NCBI GenBank assembly: GCA_012729815.1
Contig: JAAYCJ010000316.1
Location: forward strand, 1 to 35,440
Direction of reading: 5' to 3'
From: Phycisphaerae bacterium
GTDB lineage: Bacteria > Planctomycetota > Phycisphaerae > JAAYCJ01
DNA: 35,440 nucleotides
Shown piece by piece: positions 30,767-35,440 of this stretch. The position numbers were made by a program, and so were the translations under genes. Under the pieces are notes generated by a model that saw only the letters and a list, made by a program, of their open reading frames with translations, did not search any database and was not told where the DNA came from. The stretch's first letter is position 1, and the number at the start of each line of letters is the position of its first letter.

Positions 30767-32197
30767 ATGTTTGAAGCACTGACCGACAAACTGAACAACG
30801 TCTTCCGCTCCATCTCCGGGCGGGGACGAATCACCGAAGAAAACGTCCAGGACGCCATGCGGCAGGTCCGTCGGGCCCTCCTCGAAGCCGACGTCAACCT
30901 CGACGTGGCCCGCAAGTTCTGCGACCGCTGCGTGGAAAAGGCGCTGGGACAAGAGGTTATAAAAAGCCTCCACCCCGGCCAGCTCATGATCAAAATCTGC
31001 CACGATGAGCTGGTCCAGCTCATGGGCCCGGTCGATACCCGCATCTACTACGTCAGCCCAGGCCCGACCGTCATCCTGATGGCCGGCCTCCAGGGCTCCG
31101 GTAAAACCACAAGCTGCGCCAAGCTGGCCAAATTCGTGACCTCCCAGGGCAAACGCCCCGCGATGGTCGCCTGCGACCTCCAGCGGCCAGCCGCCATCGA
31201 GCAGCTTCGCGTCCTCGGCGAGCAGATCAACGTCCCGGTCTACCTCGATCAGAACAACAAGAACCCCGTCGCCGTGGCCCGCGCCGGCGTCAATTTCGCC
31301 ACCAGGGAAAACCGCGACGTCGTCATCATCGACACCGCCGGCCGCCTGCACATCGACCAGGAAATGATGCAGCAGGTCGCCGACATCGCCCAGGCGACCA
31401 GCCCCCACCAGATCTACCTGGTCTGCGACGCCATGACCGGCCAGGACGCCGTCAACTCAGCCAAGGCCTTCAACGAACGCCTCGAACTCGACGGCGTCAT
31501 CCTCACCAAATTCGACTCCGACGCCCGCGGCGGCGCCGCCCTCTCCGTCAAGGAGGTCACCGGCAAGCCCATCAAGTTCATCGGCGTCGGCGAAAAACTC
31601 GACCGCCTCGAGGAATTCCACCCCGACCGCATGGCCAACCGAATCCTCGGCATGGGCGACGTGGTCGGACTCGTCGAAAAGGCCCAGAAAGAGTTCGACG
31701 GACAGGAAATGGCCAAAATGCAGGAGAAAATGGCCAAAGGGGCCTTCTCCCTCGACGATTTCCTGGTCCAGCTCCGCGGCATGAAGCGGATGGGCTCCAT
31801 GAAAGACGTCCTCAAGATGATCCCCGGCCTCGGTTCCCAGATCCCCAACATGGACGTCGACGACGGCGAACTGGTCCGGATGGAGGCCATCATCCAGTCC
31901 ATGACCCCCAAAGAGCGCAAAAAGCCCGAAACCATCGATTTTACCCGCCGCCGCCGCATCGCCAACGGCTCCGGAACCGCCCCGGAAGACGTCTCCGGCC
32001 TCGTCAAGAGCTTCGTCCAGATGCGGGGAATGCTAAAACAGATGTCCGGTATGGGCTTCATGGACCGCATGCGGATGGGCTCCCAGATCACCCAGGCCGG
32101 ACTTATGACTGGAAAAATACCCAAGCTGAAGGTACAATCACCCAAATCGTCGGCTCAGCTCAAGGCTGAGAAACGTAAGAAACGAAAGCGGCGATAA
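30767..32197 (+). CDS. ffh: signal recognition particle protein Ffh
   Basis: Ffh is the GTPase that binds signal peptides and 4.5S RNA to target proteins to the membrane. The 476-residue protein shows the N domain (FEALTDKLNNVFRSISGRG), G1 GLQGSGKTTSCAKLA (about 105-119), DLQRPAAIEQL, G3 IDTAGRLHIDQEMM, G4 TKFDSDARGG and G5 FIGVGEKLDRLEEF. The Met-rich M domain (about 300-450) carries EMAKMQEKMAKG and MRGMLKQMSGMGFMDRMRMG, and the tail is very basic (EKRKKRKRR). Length is normal. It heads the ffh-rpsP-trmD cluster, a widespread translation/secretion arrangement. Confidence 0.97.
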   Translation: MFEALTDKLNNVFRSISGRGRITEENVQDAMRQVRRALLEADVNLDVARKFCDRCVEKALGQEVIKSLHPGQLMIKICHDELVQLMGPVDTRIYYVSPGPTVILMAGLQGSGKTTSCAKLAKFVTSQGKRPAMVACDLQRPAAIEQLRVLGEQINVPVYLDQNNKNPVAVARAGVNFATRENRDVVIIDTAGRLHIDQEMMQQVADIAQATSPHQIYLVCDAMTGQDAVNSAKAFNERLELDGVILTKFDSDARGGAALSVKEVTGKPIKFIGVGEKLDRLEEFHPDRMANRILGMGDVVGLVEKAQKEFDGQEMAKMQEKMAKGAFSLDDFLVQLRGMKRMGSMKDVLKMIPGLGSQIPNMDVDDGELVRMEAIIQSMTPKERKKPETIDFTRRRRIANGSGTAPEDVSGLVKSFVQMRGMLKQMSGMGFMDRMRMGSQITQAGLMTGKIPKLKVQSPKSSAQLKAEKRKKRKRR

Positions 32198-32249
32198 CGA
32201 TCCGACGGTGGGCGACCACCGGCAAAAAAAGAAGGTTTGGAGGATATCC

Positions 32250-32534
32250 GTGTCGGTAAAGTTGAGACTCAAGCGATTTGGACGCCGGAATCGGCCGTCG
32301 TACCGGATCAACGCAATGGACATCCGCTCGGCCCGCGACGGCCGGGTGATCGAGGAATTGGGCTTCTATGACCCGCTCGCCAAGGGCGAACAGCCGCAGT
32401 TCAACGTGAACCGCGACCGCGTCGAATATTGGCTCAGCGTCGGCGCCCAGCCCAGCGAGACGGTCAAAGGCCTCCTCGAAAAGGCCGGCATCAACGCCAA
32501 GGCCGGGGCCCAGCCGAGCGCCAAGAGCGAATAG
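32250..32534 (+). CDS. rpsP: 30S ribosomal protein S16, GTG start
   Basis: S16 is a primary 30S assembly protein. The 94-residue protein has VKLRLKRFGRRNRPSYRIN, then RSARDGRVIEELGFYDP, and NRDRVEYWLSVGAQPSETVKGLL, the full S16 pattern. An open frame begins at 32208, but GTG 32250 fits the family N-terminus and has GGAGG 6 nt upstream. The Ala/Lys-rich C-terminal tail is longer than the minimal protein. Gaps are 52 nt to ffh and 48 nt to trmD. Confidence 0.96.
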   Translation: MSVKLRLKRFGRRNRPSYRINAMDIRSARDGRVIEELGFYDPLAKGEQPQFNVNRDRVEYWLSVGAQPSETVKGLLEKAGINAKAGAQPSAKSE

Positions 32535-32582
32535 CCAAAGGGCAGCGGTGGCGTCCTTTCCGATTTTGTTCGTGGGGCTTCC

Positions 32583-33260
32583 ATGCGCATCGACGTCTTG
32601 ACGCTGTTTCCCCAGCAGGTCGACGATTTCCTCAACTACAGCATTATCGGACGTGCCCGGCAACGCGGCCTCGTCGAAATCGTCTGCACCGACATCCGGA
32701 CCTACAGCGGAGACAAGCACGGCAAGGTCGATGACAAACCCTTCGGCGGCGGACCCGGAATGGTCCTCCGCCCCCAACCCGTCGTCGAAGCCGTCGAAGC
32801 CGTCGAAGCCGCCGACCAACGCCGCGGACCGCGAATCCTCATGACCCCGCAAGGCCGGCGACTCGATCAGCCGCTCGTCCGCGACCTCGCCGCCCACGAC
32901 CGCCTGATCGTCGTGGCCGGCCACTACGAAGGTTTCGACGAACGAGTCCGCCTGATCCTCGCCCCGACCGAAATCTCCATCGGCGACTACGTCCTCTCCG
33001 GCGGTGAACCCGCAGCCGTCGTCCTGATCGACGCCGTCGTCCGACTCCTCGAAGGCGTCGTCGGCGATGAAGAATCCCTGGCTGAGGAATCCTTCACTCA
33101 CAGCCGCCTCGAATACCCGCAATACACCCGCCCGCGCGAATACCGCGGCCACCAGGTCCCCGAAGTCCTCATCTCCGGCCACCACGCCGAAATCGAAAAA
33201 TGGCGAACCGACCAAGCCCAAAAACGAACCGCCGACCGCCGCCCCGACCTGATCCAATGA
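32583..33260 (+). CDS. trmD: tRNA (guanine37-N1)-methyltransferase
   Basis: TrmD methylates G37 of tRNAs with CCN or CUN anticodons and prevents frameshifting. The 225-residue protein has MRIDVLTLFPQ, DKPFGGGPGMVLRPQP, GHYEGFDERV and the knot motif ISIGDYVLSGGE (about 136-147) plus SRLEYPQYTRP. A 9-nt direct repeat inside the gene encodes the (VEA)n stretch near residue 70. The usual cluster includes rimM before and rplS after trmD; both are absent here. The gene is followed by a stem-loop repeat and an IS fragment. Confidence 0.97.
   Translation: MRIDVLTLFPQQVDDFLNYSIIGRARQRGLVEIVCTDIRTYSGDKHGKVDDKPFGGGPGMVLRPQPVVEAVEAVEAADQRRGPRILMTPQGRRLDQPLVRDLAAHDRLIVVAGHYEGFDERVRLILAPTEISIGDYVLSGGEPAAVVLIDAVVRLLEGVVGDEESLAEESFTHSRLEYPQYTRPREYRGHQVPEVLISGHHAEIEKWRTDQAQKRTADRRPDLIQ
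32784..32810 (+). repeat. triple 9-nt direct repeat within trmD
   Basis: GTCGAAGCC occurs three times in a row (32784, 32793, 32802) and encodes repeated Val-Glu-Ala. It is in frame, so unit gain or loss would change only loop length. Confidence 0.8.
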
Positions 33261-33277
33261 CCGCCTCCCAAATGTGG

Positions 33278-33306
33278 GTCCGCCGCCCTCGGCGGACTCT
33301 TCTCCC
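33278..33306. repeat. CCGCCG-CCCT-CGGCGG stem-loop, copy 2
   Basis: GTCCGCCG (33278-33285) pairs with CGGCGGAC (33290-33297) around CCCT and is followed by TCTTCTCCCC. It lies 17 nt after trmD and may end the operon. It matches the element at 14049. Confidence 0.6.
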
Positions 33307-33363
33307 CTTCGACGCTGCAACGCCCACCTCACCCCCCACGCATCGACACAACCGCTAATATAT

Positions 33364-33420
33364 GTCATTCCAGCGCAGGCGGGAATCCAGAAAATGCAGG
33401 GTGCGTCGTCCCGACGCACC
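33364..33420. repeat. REP-like dispersed palindromic elements
   Basis: GTCATTCCAGCGCAGGCGGG and the following AATCCAG (33364-33390) is the well-known intergenic palindrome type whose reverse translation reads FWIPACAGMT. Ten bases later a perfect 9-bp hairpin GGTGCGTCG-TCC-CGACGCACC follows (33400-33420). Both are non-coding. Confidence 0.6.
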
Positions 33421-33522
33421 AGCTTTCGCTCCCTGCCCGTAATCTCATGAAAGGCTGCCTCCATCGGTTACACTCTTGTGAGTCGTTGGAGGAAACCAGA
33501 AGAGCCTTCGAAGGAGACAGCC

Positions 33523-33648
33523 TTGAACAAGAGGTATGAGAGTGTAGCGTGTGCGGGCGTGGACGTCCACTACCAGTTCAGCACGGTGGCGTTTCGGGAC
33601 CACCGGGCGAAACTGGGTGTGTTTTCGCCCGCGAAAACACACCTTCCT
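33523..33648 (+). pseudogene. IS110-family transposase, 5' fragment
   Basis: From TTG 33523 (with GAAGGAG upstream) the frame reads NKRYESVACAGVDVHYQFST, then VAFRDHRAKLGVF. GVDVH is the N-terminal catalytic-site motif (the DEDD Asp) of IS110 transposases, and the rest matches their start. After about 40 residues the similarity stops and the frame runs antisense into the HAAS-protein gene. So more than 85 percent of the transposase is gone. In IS110 elements the non-coding left end before the gene specifies the bridge RNA; 33421-33522 could be a remnant of it. The right boundary is not certain. Confidence 0.65.
33616..33643. other. perfect 12-bp hairpin at the IS fragment end
   Basis: GGTGTGTTTTCG (33616-33627) pairs perfectly with CGAAAACACACC (33632-33643), loop CCCG. 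It lies 19 nt past the stop of the minus-strand gene and at the point where transposase similarity ends. It has no T-tail on minus. Confidence 0.7.
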
Positions 33649-33661
33649 GTCGCACCTGCGC

Positions 33662-34840
33662 TCATTTGCCCATCGTGGCGGGCATCGGGCCGATCGGGAC
33701 GGGGCTTCTTGGCAATTGCGACAGCCCTTCCCTCGCCTTCGCCCACACTTCATCGGGTAGCACGATGGCCCACGCGTTCTGACCGTTGGGTAATGCCTCA
33801 AATCGCGGCGAAGATTCCTGCTTGTAGGAACAACTGGCGATCTGTCGAGGGCTGACCTGGGCAGTGTTGGCCTCGGTCGAGAGAACCGTGGCCGCTACCA
33901 GACAATACGACCCGGCAGGAGCCGACCATGTCTCTTCCGGCTCTCGGCGAGATCCCCGGACAGGGAAGTTGTGACGCTGGCCTCGATAGATGTGTCCTTC
34001 GGGAGAAACGAGAAGGTTGAACTCATGGTGCGTCCACAGGCACTCTCCCATCTTGAACTCCGGTGGCCGAAACCGGCATTCGGCCCATAGCTCACGACCG
34101 CGAAGGTCCTCGGGCGCCTGCAGCTTCATCGACACCTCCACCTTCTCGGGTTCATCTCTGATCTCCGGCGGGCAGAGGATGGTTTCTTCGCGTACGATTC
34201 CACCGTACAGCAGAATTTCCCTGAAACACACATACCGGGATGCGGTTGCCACGACGACGTTGTAGCGGCCGGGTCGAATGGGCCCAAAACCGGCGATGCC
34301 CTCGGCATCCGTCTGCTCCTCAAGGGTTTCCTCTTGCTCAGTAAACGGCTTGCCCTCCAGTTTGACCGTCCAGCCAACCACCGGCTTCCCATCCGGCGTC
34401 TCCTCCACCAACCGAACCTTCAGCCGAACAAGATCGGTGCCCGGCGCAGCCGACGCTGCGGGAGGCTGCCCCATCGCCTCCAGCCGCGCCAGAAACGCCT
34501 CGTTCTGCCGCTGCATCTGCTGAAAGCCCAGATACCCCAACACCAATCCGCCCAGCACCGCCACCGTCAATACCGCCATCAACACGATCATCATCCGCTG
34601 ACCCATGACCTGCTCCTTCATCGCCTCGAACCACAATTTTCTCGCCACCGCCGCCGGGTCGCCGAACTTCGCCAAGACCGCCCGCCGCGCCGCCGCCTCA
34701 TCCCGCGTCCGCAACAGCTCCCGCCGATATGCGCACTCCAGATGATCCGCCAACTCGTCAGCGATATCCCGCCGAAGCCCCGGCGGCTCCTCGCCGTACC
34801 CATCCGGAAACGCCCCGGCTATCCGCTCAACCCATGACAT
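33662..34840 (-). CDS. HAAS-domain membrane protein with extracytoplasmic sensor-like region
   Basis: The 392-residue protein is the likely partner of the adjacent PadR regulator. Residues 1-75 form a HAAS/permease-prefix-like helical domain (LRRDIADELADHLECAYRREL, then AARRAVLAKFGDPAAVARKLW). One membrane helix follows (MIVLMAVLTVAVLGGLVLGYL, about 85-105) and a short coiled segment. The exterior part (about 125-392) contains a carboxypeptidase-regulatory/CNA-B-like beta module (VRLVEETPDGKPVVGWTVKLEG, ending at GPIRPGRYNVVV) and further unrecognised sequence. The start at 34840 has GGAG 6 nt upstream and overlaps the padR stop by 14 nt. HAAS domains are thought to relay signals to PadR proteins. 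What the exterior domain senses is unknown. Confidence 0.78.
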   Translation of the reverse strand: MSWVERIAGAFPDGYGEEPPGLRRDIADELADHLECAYRRELLRTRDEAAARRAVLAKFGDPAAVARKLWFEAMKEQVMGQRMMIVLMAVLTVAVLGGLVLGYLGFQQMQRQNEAFLARLEAMGQPPAASAAPGTDLVRLKVRLVEETPDGKPVVGWTVKLEGKPFTEQEETLEEQTDAEGIAGFGPIRPGRYNVVVATASRYVCFREILLYGGIVREETILCPPEIRDEPEKVEVSMKLQAPEDLRGRELWAECRFRPPEFKMGECLWTHHEFNLLVSPEGHIYRGQRHNFPVRGSRREPEETWSAPAGSYCLVAATVLSTEANTAQVSPRQIASCSYKQESSPRFEALPNGQNAWAIVLPDEVWAKAREGLSQLPRSPVPIGPMPATMGK

Positions 34841-35165
34841 GGTCGGCTCCGCGAAGGATGCCGTTGACCCCAGCCGAAAATCGCGACCACTCCCGCCGAC
34901 GCTCCGAAAGCTCACCCTGTCCCGCCGGCGTCAGCCGATAAAACTTCCGCCGCCGGCCCTCCCGCGTCTCCTCCCAGAACGCCGTCAATAACCCCTGACG
35001 CTCCAACCGGTGCAAAGCCGGGTACAAACTCCCCTCCTTCAAATCGAAATACCCGCCCGACTCCGCCACGATCGTCTGCGCGATCTGATACCCATAATTC
35101 GCCCCCCGCGAAAGCACCTCCAAGATCAACGTCTCCAACGTCCCCCACAAATTCTTCGCCACCAT
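34827..35165 (-). CDS. PadR family transcriptional regulator
   Basis: The 112-residue protein is a compact winged-helix PadR repressor: LWGTLETLILEVLSRGANYGYQIAQTI (helices 1-2), YFDLKEGSLYPALHRLERQGLL (recognition helix), EETREGRRRKFYRLTPAGQ (wing), and a short C-terminal dimerisation helix. The start at 35165 has AAGGAG 7 nt upstream; upstream in-frame extension to 35291 crosses the promoter. It is translated together with the overlapping HAAS protein. CTAG inverted repeats over its own promoter suggest autoregulation. Confidence 0.93.
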   Translation of the reverse strand: MVAKNLWGTLETLILEVLSRGANYGYQIAQTIVAESGGYFDLKEGSLYPALHRLERQGLLTAFWEETREGRRRKFYRLTPAGQGELSERRREWSRFSAGVNGILRGADHVMG

Positions 35166-35181
35166 GTGTCCACTCCTTTGC

Positions 35182-35228
35182 CTAGCGCCTCTATGTACTA
35201 GCATAGACCGACTAGGTATTGATGTCAA
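35182..35228 (-). promoter_or_regulatory. padR promoter with overlapping CTAG operator candidate
   Basis: On minus, a perfect TTGACA (35228-35223), 17 bp, then TATGCT (35205-35200). CTAG, a rare tetramer in many bacteria, occurs three times (35182, 35198, 35212); the last two form a CTAG-N10-CTAG dyad over the -10/spacer, like PadR operators. Confidence 0.65.
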
Positions 35229-35267
35229 GATGATTTTTCCGCAATCCACGCAGCCAACCGATCCCCA

Positions 35268-35440
35268 CCCCCCGCGCGCCATCAGCCCCAACGGGGCGCA
35301 AGAATGTAGCCAGGAGGCGTACGCCCCTGGGTATCAAACGCCCCCGCGCGCCAATCAGCCCCAGCGGGGCGCAAGAATGTAGCCAGGGGCGCGAGCCCCT
35401 GGACCTGAAGGGGCGCGAGCCCCTGGACCTGAAGGGGCGC
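35268..35440. repeat. GC-rich tandem repeat block at right edge
   Basis: A unit with GCGCGCC, then CAGCCCCARCGGGGCGCAAG and AATGTAGCCAGG occurs at about 35274 and again at 35346 (72-bp period). It runs into a perfect 24-nt tandem repeat (35386-35409, 35410-35433, and 7 nt of a third copy). Arms such as GGGGC and GCCCC can fold. The repeat continues past the edge. Bases 35229-35267 show nothing else. Confidence 0.8.

Noticed and set aside
32160-33464. 434-codon minus-strand frame over rpsP and trmD
   Set aside because: Both plus-strand genes are unmistakable, and its start region reads FWIPACAGMT, the usual false translation of a dispersed palindrome.
33478-33855. 125-codon frame as an intact small gene
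   Set aside because: Only the first about 40 residues after TTG 33523 look like IS110; the rest is antisense to the HAAS-protein gene.
35268-35440. Possible CRISPR array at the right edge
   Set aside because: The 24-nt units are directly adjacent with no unique spacers.

Overview
The window is GC-rich, densely packed bacterial DNA. It reads like a member of the Planctomycetota, probably a Phycisphaerae-type lineage. The reasons are a PEP-CTERM protein, several secreted or lipoprotein families with no familiar relatives, an IS110 remnant of the type whose N-terminus reads GVDVHYQFS, and GC-rich hairpin repeats at the right edge. This assignment is an inference from style, not from a marker tree. 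No rRNA, tRNA or CRISPR array is visible.

Layout, left to right. Positions 1-3475 (minus) carry nudix, nadA and two ABC-2 permeases, the last cut by the window edge. Positions 3476-4286 have no credible gene but hold a 45-bp degenerate tandem repeat. Positions 4287-7884 (plus) form a tight operon: a secreted TPR protein, DNA polymerase III delta (holA) and a lipoprotein. Positions 7894-10145 (minus) hold a chorismate-synthase-family protein and a sirtuin, both with altered active sites. Positions 10416-11888 (plus) are an NfeD/SPFH membrane-microdomain pair, ended by a strong bidirectional terminator. Positions 11959-14794 (minus) hold aconitase and an unknown protein. Positions 14990-16990 (plus) encode a large polytopic membrane protein with a PQQ-like N-terminus. 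Acylphosphatase and a PEP-CTERM protein follow on minus, then a SAM methyltransferase on plus. Positions 19295-23744 (minus) carry mutL, a DUF4282 protein and two overlapping glycosyltransferases. Positions 23884-28282 (plus) are a three-gene operon: a nitrilase-GDPD fusion, CstA, and a second membrane-anchored GDPD. Then come argG (minus), an AsmA-like protein (plus), and ffh-rpsP-trmD (plus). The right end is accessory: hairpin repeats, an IS110 fragment, a PadR/HAAS regulatory pair (minus) and a tandem repeat block.

The most unusual points are the following. The sirtuin has Cys at the catalytic His position. The chorismate synthase homologue lacks the first catalytic His and the Arg-rich motif. 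The nitrilase-GDPD fusion sits in an operon with CstA and another GDPD. Three genes (nudix, GT2, ffh) have a -10 hexamer only 7-8 nt before the ATG and no ribosome binding site, suggesting leaderless mRNAs. Promoter-like -10 elements are repeatedly TAGAAT or TATAAT. All functional statements rest on motif reading by eye; no database search was run.
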